Of a DNA stretch of 64,000 bases, positions 27,396-36,715 are shown one piece after another (positions within the stretch are counted from its first letter, which is position 1; every line of letters starts with the position of its first letter). The stretch spans positions 70,374-134,373 of the forward strand of contig NC_020062.1 of NCBI RefSeq assembly GCF_000330885.1. The letters run 5' to 3'. Under the pieces are notes generated by a model that was not told the origin of the DNA, searched no databases, and was given only the letters and a program-made list of their open reading frames with translations. This stretch comes from Rhizobium tropici CIAT 899. GTDB taxonomy: Bacteria; Pseudomonadota; Alphaproteobacteria; Rhizobiales; Rhizobiaceae. A program made the position numbers and the translations under genes.

Positions 27396-27876
27396 CGCAC
27401 GGAACCTCAACTGCACAGATTTGTGACAGTAATATTGCAGTGCGTTATCGCCTATTGCAATGCCGCAAGCAATTTTCTGCAAATGTGCCGATGTATATTC
27501 CCGTACCCCTGTCCATATACGTCGCTTCTTCGGCTATGCGTGATCCTGAGCGTCTCGCCTCGTTTGCAGATTTCCTAACCGTTGGTCCTACCGGGACATG
27601 GAGGGTAAAGAACCGAGGTCGCTGTATCGGTCTGCCGCCGCGGGCGTAGGCAGACACTGCCTGCTGGCTGGCCGGGTACGCATCGGCGCTCTCTGGCACC
27701 CGCAGAGCGTAGGCCGGTGCCAGAGAGCGCCGAGAAGGGCGGAGCTCAAGTGAGCGATTGAAGCGAATTGTGTGACCATGGACATCGCGGCTAGGAAAAT
27801 AATGCGGACCTTAGAATCAAGGCATAGCGTTGATTTTGGGAGCTTGAAGAGGTGATCCGACTTCAGCGAAACGTCA
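27396..27876. other. Intergenic region with a long hairpin
   Basis: About 480 bases between the small minus-strand gene and the ATP-grasp-like gene. The only clear structure is the 17-bp inverted repeat at 27684-27732. Both promoters should be here. Confidence 0.45.
27684..27732. repeat. Perfect 17-bp inverted repeat with 15-base loop
   Basis: CGGCGCTCTCTGGCACC at 27684-27700 is exactly complementary to 27716-27732. There is no T tract on either side. It could be a terminator, a structured RNA or a mobile palindromic element. Confidence 0.75.
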
Positions 27877-27993
27877 GTGAAAGGTGATAGCCACGACTAT
27901 TGGCTGCTCCCAAAAGAAGTCAGCACGATCATCGGATTTTTCATTGGATGGGCGGTAAATTGTTTCGTTTGGGCTATAACGAATGACCGAATC

Positions 27994-29235
27994 ATGAGGA
28001 AGGAGCCTTCGACCGGCCTACGACCGGCATTTCCGATCGATATCATTGGCAAGGCAAAAATCATCCGGTCGATCTATGAGGGGCGTGACCTCATGCCCCT
28101 ATGGAACGATCTCCTTAGCCGGGTGACAGTCGATCCTTCCGATGCCGCAGCTTTCCTCGACCTGTCGATCATTATGAATTCGGTAGGACAAACAAGCGAG
28201 GCTGCTATCGCTCAAAGAGCCGCGCTTCGGCTTTCGAAGACCTATCGGTTAACTTTCGGCCATGGAAACGGCGTGAATGTCCTGGTCCTTGTCACAAAAG
28301 GCGACTTCATGGCTAACACGCCGATCGAGCTCCTGCTTGAAGAATCAAACGCCACCGTCCTACTCCACTATGTCGATGCCGAAACGGCCAATCTCGACGA
28401 CGTTCCGAGCCATGACGTCGCCTTTGTCGCTGTTTCCGAATCGACCGAAAATTTGCCTGTGCTACTCAATCTCGAAAGATTGTTGCAGGACTGGCCAGGC
28501 CCCATAATGAACAATGCGCCGCGCCTTGTCATGGGTTTGTCTCGCGATGGCGTTGCAGAAATGCTGCGCGAAGGAGTTGCCGTCGTAACTCCGGCCATCA
28601 CCAGAATCTCCGGAAGCGTTCTTCGGAATATCGCCGACGGTGCGCTGGCCTTGGAGGCTGCTGGTAGCATCGTCACCTACCCGTTCATCGTCCGCCCGCT
28701 CGATACCCATGCCGGCCACGGCATGGAAAAGATCACCGACCCCGCGCAGTTGTTCAGCTTCTTGGAGGCGCATCCCGACCCGATTTTTTATATTTCCTCG
28801 TTCATCGATTACAGCAGCCAGGATGCAAAGTTCCGTAAGCAGCGCGTCGCCTTTATTGACGGCAATGCCTATGCAAGCCATATGGCTGTCTCTGACCACT
28901 GGATGGTGCATTACCAGAACGCCGGCATGTCGCGTTTCGAAGACAGGCGTGCTGAGGAAGCTGCCTGGATGGTGAGTTTCGACGAGGAATTCGCTGTCCG
29001 CCATGCGAACGCCTTCGCCGAGCTCAACCGGTCTTTCCCAATGGACTATTTTGCCATCGACTGCGCCGAAATGCCCGATGGCCGCTTATTGGTCTTCGAG
29101 GTGGATGTGGGAATGTACATCCACTGGATGGATCCAGCGGAGCTGTTTCCTTACAAGGAGCAGGTGATGAAGAAATTGTTTCGAGCGTTTGAAGCCGCCC
29201 TCGAGCGTCGCATTCAGCAACGCGACAAATGCTAG
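27994..29235 (+). CDS. TPR/ATP-grasp-like (RimK-domain) protein
   Basis: A 413-residue protein as started here; the frame opens at GTG 27877 and no start has a clear ribosome site. Residues 30-80 (WNDLLSRVTVDPSDAAAFLDL) look like one TPR-like pair. The middle resembles a RimK/ATP-grasp pre-domain (NVLVLVTKGDFMANTPIELL). The C-terminal half has ATP-grasp features: FIVRPLDTHAGHGMEKI, FRKQRVAFIDG and DYFAIDCAEMPDGRLLVFEVDVG. The family is common in rhizobia and uncharacterised; ligation of an amine to a carboxylate is the fold's usual reaction. It is a single gene with no obvious partner. Confidence 0.75.
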   Translation: MRKEPSTGLRPAFPIDIIGKAKIIRSIYEGRDLMPLWNDLLSRVTVDPSDAAAFLDLSIIMNSVGQTSEAAIAQRAALRLSKTYRLTFGHGNGVNVLVLVTKGDFMANTPIELLLEESNATVLLHYVDAETANLDDVPSHDVAFVAVSESTENLPVLLNLERLLQDWPGPIMNNAPRLVMGLSRDGVAEMLREGVAVVTPAITRISGSVLRNIADGALALEAAGSIVTYPFIVRPLDTHAGHGMEKITDPAQLFSFLEAHPDPIFYISSFIDYSSQDAKFRKQRVAFIDGNAYASHMAVSDHWMVHYQNAGMSRFEDRRAEEAAWMVSFDEEFAVRHANAFAELNRSFPMDYFAIDCAEMPDGRLLVFEVDVGMYIHWMDPAELFPYKEQVMKKLFRAFEAALERRIQQRDKC

Positions 29236-29452
29236 AACCATCCGCCGCTCAAGTCACGGCGACGCTTGTCGACAACGCCGCCACCGACGAACGCTGACTG
29301 TCTATGGCCCCTCTACATAAAGGCCGTCGCGGTAATGCCAGCGACAGCCGCAAACATCGCGCACAGGATGCCCGATCGAAGAATTCCAGGGTGCCTCGAA
29401 CGGCAAACTGCTCCATCACGGTTTCGTTGGAGGCAATCAGCATTAAGATAAT

Positions 29453-30802
29453 CTAGAGAGGAACGTCGATGCGCTCTGTCCGACTTTCAAATCGAACAAT
29501 GAGGCTTGCGACAAGGCCAGGACCGTCCTCGCGCATGGCAAGTGTTAGCCGCGCTCCTTGCCTTTCGGCTGCGGCTTTCGCGATCGCCAGCCCAAGGCCG
29601 CTCCCCTCGCCAGCCTGAGGCCCACCGCGGAAGAAGCGCTCAAAGACACGTGGCATCTCTTCCTCCGCGATGCCGGGGCCGGTGTCCCGGATTTCGATTC
29701 GTGCTTCTCGCCCGGCGACGGCCACCGCGACGTCGACGGTTCCGCTCGGTGGCGTGTACCGCACGGCGTTCTCGACCAGATTGTCGAGGATAATCTCAAA
29801 ATCAGCTAACGCACCGATCGTGATGGCCTTGTCCCGGTGCGTGATGCCAAGGTCGATCCCCCGGCTCTCGGCGAGCGGGGTCAGGCGCGCAATGGTGTCA
29901 AGCGCAAGCTGCACGAGGTCGATCGGCTGCGGCGGGGGGGCGGTCTCGTGGGCGTCGTAGCGCGCGAGGCGCAACAGCTTGCTCACGAGGCTGGTGGCCC
30001 TGCGGACTCCAGCTTCGAGCTCAGTCAAACGCTCGGAAAATCGATCATCCCGGTCGTCGTGCCTAAGGTTGTCGATTTGAATTTGCAGCGCCGAGAGCGG
30101 TGTACGCAATTCGTGGGCCGCATCAGAAATAAACCGTCGCTGTTTCTCCAGCATTGCGCGAAGCCGGGCGAGCAACAGATTGATCGAACTTACGAAGGGA
30201 ATGACTTCGGCCGGAACGTCGTCGGTCGGAACAGGGCTGTCCACCGTCGTGTCTCGGAAGGCGACCGCGGTGGCGAGGCGATTGAGCCGGGCCATGATCC
30301 GATCGATGATCCAGCTCAGCGTCAGCAATGACAACGGAATGAGAACGATGATCGGAAGTGCCGCCTGGAGCGCCGCACTAGCCGCCAGTTCCTGCCGGAC
30401 GCTCATATCCTGGGAAACCTGAACAGTTCGATCCGGTGCGACCAGCGTGTAGACGCGCCAACTGCCACTGCCGGTCGAAGCGTCGGCAAACCCGGTCGCC
30501 GATTGGCGGGGAATACCAATAGTGGAATGCGATTGCCGCAACGTGCTTCCGGCCGCATCCCAGACCTGGATGACGAAGTCGTCTTCCGGATCGTGCGGTG
30601 CACCGCTGTCTGGCCCTGTCACGGGTGATGAATGCGTGTCCCCGACATAAAGGGCGATCTGCCGAAGCTGGTTGTCAAGGAAGTCGGATGCCTCGTTCCG
30701 AGCGAGGAAGTATGACGTTGTCGCCGCGCACGCGCCGATGGTCGCCATCAAGCCGGCGAGCCAAAAGAAAGCCGTGCGTTGGATCGATATTGTGTTTATC
30801 AC
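29453..30802 (-). CDS. Sensor histidine kinase (TctE/QseC-like)
   Basis: A 449-residue membrane kinase. Helices at about 10-33 and 145-167 enclose a periplasmic loop of about 110 residues. A HAMP-like linker, the HisKA box FISDAAHELRTPLSAL (His230), the N box DNLVENAVRYTPP and G boxes DTGPGI and GEGSGLGLAI follow. It overlaps the regulator gene by four bases (30799-30802), so the two form one operon, regulator first. The ABC exporter gene set lies divergently upstream and is a natural target. The stimulus is not evident. Confidence 0.93.
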   Translation of the reverse strand: MINTISIQRTAFFWLAGLMATIGACAATTSYFLARNEASDFLDNQLRQIALYVGDTHSSPVTGPDSGAPHDPEDDFVIQVWDAAGSTLRQSHSTIGIPRQSATGFADASTGSGSWRVYTLVAPDRTVQVSQDMSVRQELAASAALQAALPIIVLIPLSLLTLSWIIDRIMARLNRLATAVAFRDTTVDSPVPTDDVPAEVIPFVSSINLLLARLRAMLEKQRRFISDAAHELRTPLSALQIQIDNLRHDDRDDRFSERLTELEAGVRRATSLVSKLLRLARYDAHETAPPPQPIDLVQLALDTIARLTPLAESRGIDLGITHRDKAITIGALADFEIILDNLVENAVRYTPPSGTVDVAVAVAGREARIEIRDTGPGIAEEEMPRVFERFFRGGPQAGEGSGLGLAIAKAAAERQGARLTLAMREDGPGLVASLIVRFESRTERIDVPL

Positions 30803-31455
30803 TTCGGGACCATCCAGCCTGCCCCTCGGACGTTGCGTATGATGTCCTTATCGAACTTGCGTCGCACGTAATGGATGAGGACGTCGATGGCGTTGCTTTC
30901 CACCTCCTCTCCCCAACCATAGAGCCTTTCCTCAAGTTGGGAGCGGGAAAGAATGGTTCCGGGACGCTCCAGCAATGCCTGAAGCAGGGCAAATTCGCGC
31001 GCTGGCAATACTTCGCCGCACCCACGATATTTCACCTCATGGCTAGATAGGTCGAGCTCGATTTCGCTCGTGTAGAGGATCGAAATCGCCTGACCTCCGT
31101 GGCGGCGCAAGACAGCGCGCATGCGTGCGAGTAGTTCTTTAACCTCGAACGGCTTCACCAGGTAGTCGTCGGCACCAAGGTCCAGCCCTGTGATGCGATC
31201 GTCGAGTTCGTCACGGGCGGTGATCACCAGAATTGGCCTCTTGTCTCCAACTGCCCGCAGCGAGCTAAGAATTTCAAGGCCGGAACGGCCCGGCAAGCCG
31301 AGGTCAAGCAGCACAAGGCCATGCCCGCCAACCGTGACGGCTTCATGCCCCAGGTGGCCATCCCGCACCCAGTCCACCGACATGCCTGCATCGTCGAGCG
31401 CTCGTACGAGAGCCCGGCCGAGCATGACATCATCTTCAATCACAAGAACACGCAT
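30799..31455 (-). CDS. OmpR/PhoB-family response regulator
   Basis: A 218-residue regulator: receiver with acidic residues at 8-9, phospho-acceptor Asp51 in LVLLDLGLPG and Lys in YLVKPFEVKELL, then a winged-helix Trans_reg_C domain with SRSQLEERLYGWGEE and IDVLIHYVRRKF. The partner is the downstream kinase (ATGA overlap). The gap to the divergent exported-protein gene is only about 130 bases, so one regulator site could serve both directions. Confidence 0.94.
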   Translation of the reverse strand: MRVLVIEDDVMLGRALVRALDDAGMSVDWVRDGHLGHEAVTVGGHGLVLLDLGLPGRSGLEILSSLRAVGDKRPILVITARDELDDRITGLDLGADDYLVKPFEVKELLARMRAVLRRHGGQAISILYTSEIELDLSSHEVKYRGCGEVLPAREFALLQALLERPGTILSRSQLEERLYGWGEEVESNAIDVLIHYVRRKFDKDIIRNVRGAGWMVPK

Positions 31456-31589
31456 GCTTCAAAGTAACCTAAACGCATCCACCTGGACAGATTTGGTTTA
31501 AGCCTACTCCACGACGGCTGATCATCTAAGACCCTCCTAATTCTGCTGGCGTCACATGCCTGCTCAAATCCGCAGAGGAGCGCTCAATC

Positions 31590-32162
31590 ATGACTGTCCG
31601 CTATCGAATATCCGCCGCAATAGCCTTGCTGCTCATGATGTCATCCGGCGCGTTTCCTCCCGCTTTGGCACAGGAGAAGCTCGCCGCGCCGGAGACGACC
31701 CCGCCGGGTGACATTCCGGACAATCAGGTCTTCATCACCTACACCTCTCCTGACGGATATGCTCTGAAGGTGCCAGAAGGATGGTCACGCGCCGAGATCG
31801 ACCATGGCGTTCGGTTCTCCGATAAATACGATGAGATAGATGCTACCCTTGGCGCCGCGAGTGCTGCTCCAACAGCGTCCTCAGCCAATGCACACGAAAT
31901 CCCGGACCTCAAAGCGGCGGGGCACGCAGTCAAAGTCACTGCCGTCAAGAATGTAAAGCTTGCAGCGGGGCCGGCCGTTCGCATCAGTTATGTGTCGAAT
32001 TCCGTGGCAAATCCGGTGACGAACAAGCAGATCAGGCTCGAGCACGAGCGCTTCATTCTGTTCAAGGATGGCAAGACGGTCACGCTCGATCTCGCCGCAC
32101 CGGCCGGTGCAGACAATGTCGACCAGTGGCAGTGGATCTCCAACTCTTTGCAGTGGAGATGA
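31590..32162 (+). CDS. Exported hypothetical protein of the ABC operon
   Basis: A 190-residue protein with a signal peptide (hydrophobic residues 10-25, cleavage near LAQ-EKL). The mature part (TYTSPDGYALKVPEGWSRAEI) has the look of PsbP/LpqN-like lipoprotein folds, but I cannot assign a family. GGAG precedes ATG 31590. The ABC ATPase gene begins four bases after its stop, so it is probably a periplasmic accessory of the exporter and a candidate target of the divergent two-component system. Confidence 0.75.
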   Translation: MTVRYRISAAIALLLMMSSGAFPPALAQEKLAAPETTPPGDIPDNQVFITYTSPDGYALKVPEGWSRAEIDHGVRFSDKYDEIDATLGAASAAPTASSANAHEIPDLKAAGHAVKVTAVKNVKLAAGPAVRISYVSNSVANPVTNKQIRLEHERFILFKDGKTVTLDLAAPAGADNVDQWQWISNSLQWR

Positions 32163-32166
32163 CCAC

Positions 32167-32829
32167 ATGAGCGTACTGGAGGCGGCCGAGCTTTATCGCT
32201 TCTATCATGCAGGTGACGACGAAGTCGTGGCTTTGCGTGGGGTTGCCCTCGCGCTCGATGCCGGAGAATTCACCGCTTTGAGAGGCCCGTCGGGCAGCGG
32301 GAAATCGACGCTGCTTGCCTGTCTTGCCGGGCTCGACGAGCCGGACGGCGGCGTGGTGTCTGTCCTGGGCGAGCGCATGACCCGGCGCCCCGAGCCGGAG
32401 CGGGCTCGGCTTAGGGCGCGCCATTTTGGCATGCTGATGCAGTCGGGAAATCTTTTCGATCATCTGACGGTACGATGCAACATCCGTCTACAGATGGAGA
32501 TTTCCGGCCACGGACGATCGGATGAGATCGATAACCTTCTCGACAGCCTGGGCCTTGATGGTCTGGCGGATGTCTTGCCGGCTCACCTTTCAGGCGGTGA
32601 GGCGGCGCGCGCTGGCCTGGCCGTGGCGCTCGCGGCAAAACCGTCGATCCTGCTTTGCGATGAGCCCACTGCCGAGGTCGATGCGGCGACGGAACAACTC
32701 GTCATCGATCGTCTAATCGAAACCTGCCGCAACGGTGCCGCCATCCTGATCGTCACGCACAGCCCCGCGCTCGCCGCACGGGCCGATCGCATTGTCGACA
32801 TCCGTGATGGAGGCATTGTGCATGGCTAG
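32167..32829 (+). CDS. ABC transporter ATP-binding protein (LolD/MacB-type), first of two
   Basis: A 220-residue nucleotide-binding domain: Walker A GPSGSGKST, Q-loop LMQSGNLF, Walker B ILLCDEPTAEVD and H-loop VTHSP. The signature is unusual (LSGGEAARAGLAVAL instead of LSGGQxQRVAIARAL), keeping LSGG but losing the usual Gln/Arg. ATG 32167 lies just after the exported-protein stop; a longer frame upstream overlaps that gene and is discarded. It overlaps the second ATPase gene by eight bases, suggesting a heterodimeric motor. Confidence 0.9.
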   Translation: MSVLEAAELYRFYHAGDDEVVALRGVALALDAGEFTALRGPSGSGKSTLLACLAGLDEPDGGVVSVLGERMTRRPEPERARLRARHFGMLMQSGNLFDHLTVRCNIRLQMEISGHGRSDEIDNLLDSLGLDGLADVLPAHLSGGEAARAGLAVALAAKPSILLCDEPTAEVDAATEQLVIDRLIETCRNGAAILIVTHSPALAARADRIVDIRDGGIVHG

Positions 32830-33508
32830 AGCTTTACTTGTGGCCGTCGACGACCTTTGGCGCAGCTTCCAGCGTGAGCGAGGCGTCGTGTCAGCCGTTC
32901 AAGGCTGCTCTTTCAGGATTAGCGCCGGCGAAAACATCGCCATCATGGGACCCTCTGGCTGTGGAAAGACGACGCTTTTGAACCTGATCGCAGGACTGGA
33001 CATCCCGAGCTCAGGACGAGTGGAGTGGCCGGGGCTTGGTCCGTCCGACACATTGCGTCCCAGGCGGATCGGCGTCGTTTTCCAATCCGCGAACCTGATG
33101 CCCGCGCTCACCGCCGTCGAGAACGTCGAACTGCCGATCCTTCTCGGTAACGGTTCCGACGCCCGCGCTCGCGCCCTGACAGCGCTTGCCACTTTCGGGG
33201 TCGAGCCCCTTGCGCAGAAGCTTCCCGAGCAACTCTCCGGCGGCCAGGCTGAACGGATCGCCGTCGCTCGAGCCGTTGTAACAGATCCGGAATTGATTGT
33301 TGCCGACGAGCCGACAGGCCAACTCGATCAGGCCGGCGGTGCAATATTGGTCGACCGCCTACTTGCCTGGGGGCGGCAGACCGGAAGTGCCATAGTCATA
33401 GCAACGCATGACGAGCGTGTGGCGGCAAAGATGAACCAAGTCTGGCAGATGCGTCGCGGCAGAATAGAGAGCATGATTGAGAGGTCCACATGTACGGGCA
33501 TTGGTTGA
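32822..33508 (+). CDS. ABC transporter ATP-binding protein (LolD/MacB-type), second of two
   Basis: A 228-residue nucleotide-binding domain with Walker A GPSGCGKTT, Q-loop VFQSANLMPALTAVENV, canonical signature LSGGQAERIAVARAV, Walker B LIVADEPTGQLD and H-loop ATHDE. It begins at ATG 32822 inside the end of the first ATPase gene and runs 19 bases into the permease gene, so all three are tightly coupled. Paired with the degenerate first ATPase, it may be the site that does most of the hydrolysis. Confidence 0.92.
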   Translation: MARALLVAVDDLWRSFQRERGVVSAVQGCSFRISAGENIAIMGPSGCGKTTLLNLIAGLDIPSSGRVEWPGLGPSDTLRPRRIGVVFQSANLMPALTAVENVELPILLGNGSDARARALTALATFGVEPLAQKLPEQLSGGQAERIAVARAVVTDPELIVADEPTGQLDQAGGAILVDRLLAWGRQTGSAIVIATHDERVAAKMNQVWQMRRGRIESMIERSTCTGIG

Positions 33509-36144
33509 TCGGACTTATCCGAACCCGTTCCGGTCGCCTCCTCGGCACCATCGGCGGTGTAGCGCTGACAGTCGCCTTCATCGCATGCCTGGGTGCCTTT
33601 TTACAATCCAGCGCTACCGAGATGATGGCACGGTCGGTCGCCCAGGTACCAGTCGACTGGCAGGTCCAGTCGTTGCCGGGGGCAGATCACAGCGCAGTCG
33701 AGGCTGCGATCCGCTCGGCCGCGCCGGTCACCGCCTTGCAGTTGATCAACTATGCTGACGTACCAGGCTTTGAGGCGAACACGGGAGGTACCGTTCAGAC
33801 CACGGGCGGTGGCACGGTACTTGGTATTGACCCGAGCTATTTCGACCAATTCCCCGGACAAGTCCGACGGCTGGTCGGGTCGATCGATGGCATCCTGATA
33901 GCACAGCAGACTGCCGCCAACCTGCATGTCGCGGTGGGAGATCACCTTGTCATCCACCGCCACCAAGCACCTGATGTCGGGGCGACGATCGCCGGCATTG
34001 TCGATTTGCCGAACGCCGATGCGATGTTTCAGGCAATCGGTGTTGCGGCTGGCGCCGCACCGCAAGCCCCGCCCGACAACGTTCTGCTATTGCCGGCAAC
34101 CCAGTGGCAGCAGGTGTTTGAGCAGCAAAGCGCCAAGCGGCCCGATACCGTCAAGGCCGAATTTCACGTCAAGCTCGATCACCGCGGTCTGCCCGCCGAT
34201 CCCGTCGCTGCAAGCATCCGTGCGACCGAGCAAGGTCACAATTTCGAAGCTCGCGTCGCTGGAACAGCGCTGCTTGCCAACAATCTGGCGGCTCGATTGG
34301 GAGCGGTGCGCGAAGATGCCCTCTATGCGCGGCTGGTTTTCCTGTTCCTCGGTGCTCCAGGAGCAATCCTCGCCATTCTGCTGACGCTTGCCGTAGCGGG
34401 AGCTGGGCGCGGCAAGCGCCGTCGCGACCAGGCGTTGCTGCGCTTGCGGGGAGCAACGGTCGATACAGTTCTTCGTTTGGCTGCCGCTGAAGCGGCGGTT
34501 GCGGGTATCGGCGGTGCGATCTTCGGTATTCTCCTTGCTGGCCTCGCGGCGCATTTCATCCTCGGGGTGGCACTCTTGCGCAGCACAGAGTTTCCTTTTC
34601 TCAGCGCTGTGGCGGCGGCAGGGATCGCGCTTTCGCTCGCAGCGATCGTGATCCCAGCCTGGTGTGACACTCGCAGGTCGACCGTTGCCGCCGCGCGGCT
34701 GCCAGTCGGCAGTGATCGGATACCGCTCTGGGCCCGCTTCTATCTCGATCTTGTGCTGCTTGCGCTCGCTGCGGCGTTCTACTGGCGTTCCGCAGCGGGC
34801 GGATATCAGGTCATTCTCGCGCCGGAGGGCGTGCCGGCGGCGGCGGTCGACTACACCGCCTTCCTTGCCCCTATGATGCTCTGGACAGGTCTGGCGCTGT
34901 TGGCCATGCGGCTCGTCGGGGCCGGGTTGCAGCAAGGCCGATTGGTGATCGCCAAGGGTTTGCGACCTCTCGCCGGGCGTCTGTCGGATGTGGTGGCTGC
35001 AACCTTTGGGCGACAAGGTCGCCGACTGACTGGTGGGATCGGCCTGGCCGCACTTGCTTTCGCCTTTGCATCGTCAACCGCGATTTTCAATGCGACCTAC
35101 GAAGCACAGGCGCGAGTCGACGCTGAACTTACCAACGGTGCCGACGTCACCGTTACCGGCACATCCGCTGTACCCGCCTCGCAAGTCCTCGGCAGCCTCT
35201 CCAAGTTACCGGGCGTGGCGGCGGCCCAGCCGATGCAACACCGATACGCATACGTCGGAACCGACCTTCAGGATCTCTACGGCATCGATCCGACTCGCAT
35301 CGAGACGGCTACGGCCGTGTCCGATGCCTATTTCGCCAACGGCAATGCCAGAAGGACACTCGCCGACCTCGCGCAAACGCCCGATGGCGTACTGGTCTCC
35401 CAGGAAACCGTGAACGACTATCAGCTCAGCCGCGGCGACAGCATCAACCTTCGTCTGCAAAACGCAGCCGATCACCAATATTACGTCGTGCCCTTTCGCG
35501 TCGTGGGCGTGGTGCGTGAATTCCCGACCGCGCCCAAGGATTCGTTCCTGGTCGCTAATGCGGCCTATATCGCCCGGCAAACCGGTTCCGCGGCAGGCGA
35601 GATTGTTCTCATTCGATCGAGCGGTAATCCGGCCCGCGTCGCTCTGGCCGCCCGAAATGCGACCGCAGGCATCCCCGCACTCAAGGTCAGCCAGATCGGC
35701 GATGCCGTCGCCCTGATCGGGTCGAGCCTCACTGCAGTTGATCTGGCCGGACTAACGCGGCTGGAACTTATCTTCGCGGTTGTCATGCTTGCTGCTTCGG
35801 GCGGACTGGTGCTCGGCCTTGGCTTTGCCGACCGCGAGCGCTCCTTCGCTATTCTCGTGGCTCTAGGAGCCCGACCACGACAGCTCGGCGCCTTCCTATG
35901 GAGTGAAGCGGCATTGGTTACCGGCAGCGGCATGGTCCTGGGTCTCGGGGCGGGCGTGCTGGTTGCCTATGTGCTCGTCAAGCTGCTGACAGGGGTGTTC
36001 GACCCACCCCCCGAGATGCTTTCGGTGCCTTGGCTCTATCTCGCAGCTCTCATCGTCACGACGGCGGCCGCCGCTCTGATAGCCTCGACGGGCGAGGCAA
36101 TACGCAGCCGAACACATGTCACAGAGAAGCTCAGAGGCGAGTGA
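33490..36144 (+). CDS. FtsX-like ABC transporter permease, duplicated
   Basis: An 884-residue permease. After an N-terminal helix and a large periplasmic domain (about 40-270) come three helices forming a first FtsX unit (about 285-400). Two more helices lead to a second periplasmic domain (about 530-745) and a second FtsX unit ending in helices near the C terminus. This MacB/LolE-like doubled layout means one polypeptide can pair with two ATPases. The usual role is mechanotransmission or export of lipids, lipoproteins or peptides from the outer face of the inner membrane. The substrate is unknown. Confidence 0.9.
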   Translation: MYGHWLIGLIRTRSGRLLGTIGGVALTVAFIACLGAFLQSSATEMMARSVAQVPVDWQVQSLPGADHSAVEAAIRSAAPVTALQLINYADVPGFEANTGGTVQTTGGGTVLGIDPSYFDQFPGQVRRLVGSIDGILIAQQTAANLHVAVGDHLVIHRHQAPDVGATIAGIVDLPNADAMFQAIGVAAGAAPQAPPDNVLLLPATQWQQVFEQQSAKRPDTVKAEFHVKLDHRGLPADPVAASIRATEQGHNFEARVAGTALLANNLAARLGAVREDALYARLVFLFLGAPGAILAILLTLAVAGAGRGKRRRDQALLRLRGATVDTVLRLAAAEAAVAGIGGAIFGILLAGLAAHFILGVALLRSTEFPFLSAVAAAGIALSLAAIVIPAWCDTRRSTVAAARLPVGSDRIPLWARFYLDLVLLALAAAFYWRSAAGGYQVILAPEGVPAAAVDYTAFLAPMMLWTGLALLAMRLVGAGLQQGRLVIAKGLRPLAGRLSDVVAATFGRQGRRLTGGIGLAALAFAFASSTAIFNATYEAQARVDAELTNGADVTVTGTSAVPASQVLGSLSKLPGVAAAQPMQHRYAYVGTDLQDLYGIDPTRIETATAVSDAYFANGNARRTLADLAQTPDGVLVSQETVNDYQLSRGDSINLRLQNAADHQYYVVPFRVVGVVREFPTAPKDSFLVANAAYIARQTGSAAGEIVLIRSSGNPARVALAARNATAGIPALKVSQIGDAVALIGSSLTAVDLAGLTRLELIFAVVMLAASGGLVLGLGFADRERSFAILVALGARPRQLGAFLWSEAALVTGSGMVLGLGAGVLVAYVLVKLLTGVFDPPPEMLSVPWLYLAALIVTTAAAALIASTGEAIRSRTHVTEKLRGE

Positions 36145-36223
36145 TGATTTGTTTTTTCGCAATCATGCCGCCGTTGCGGGAAAAATAGATATCGGCGGCC
36201 GAGATCTTGAAAGGGTTAAGCAA

Positions 36224-36475
36224 ATGAAACCGCAAATGATTATGGCCGCGATGCTGGTGCTGGCACCGATCGGTGCCGTATATGCCGCCGAGACTTCCGG
36301 CACGATCACTGCAATCAGCAAGAATGCCGATACAATCACGCTATCGGACGGCAAGACTTACTCCCTGCCCGAAGGGATCGAAGACACCAAACTCCGCGTC
36401 GGGGAGAAGGTCCAGCTAACCTATGCGGACAAGGGCGGTAAGGCGGTTGTCTCCCATCTGGTTCCGCAAAAATGA
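36224..36475 (+). CDS. Small exported DUF1344-type protein
   Basis: An 83-residue protein with a signal peptide (cleavage near VYAAE) followed by a compact beta domain: GTITAISKNADTITLSDGKTYSLP and LRVGEKVQLTY. This is the pattern of the DUF1344 proteins found in rhizobia. The start is ATG 36224 with AAAGGG upstream, while the longer frame overlaps the permease gene. A strong hairpin follows at 36481-36510, probably ending the ABC operon. Function unknown. Confidence 0.75.
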   Translation: MKPQMIMAAMLVLAPIGAVYAAETSGTITAISKNADTITLSDGKTYSLPEGIEDTKLRVGEKVQLTYADKGGKAVVSHLVPQK

Positions 36476-36480
36476 ACATT

Positions 36481-36510
36481 GCGGCGGCCGGTAATGCCAC
36501 CGGCCGCCGC
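36481..36510 (+). terminator. Strong GC hairpin ending the ABC operon
   Basis: A perfect 12-bp stem, GCGGCGGCCGGT against its complement, with a 6-base loop, seven bases after the DUF1344 stop. It lacks a T tract. Confidence 0.65.
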
Positions 36511-36715
36511 ATACGGTTGATTACTATCGAGTGCTACGTCAGCGTCCGCTCTAATTCTCAGCTAATTAAACCCGCGTAGTCAAAGCGGGCCAGCCGAACG
36601 CCGCCGGCAAAAGAGCGAACATATCGCGCTGCCACCGCAGTCGCGCCATTCAACCGGCGCGGGGCGACATGAAGTAACGCCTTCCTTGCACTACTAAATT
36701 CGGGGAAATCCACTG

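Noticed and set aside
29236..29452. Possible small membrane-like peptide on the minus strand between 29452 and 29270
   Set aside because: Only a short hydrophobic run in one frame, with no start codon and ribosome site in a sensible place.
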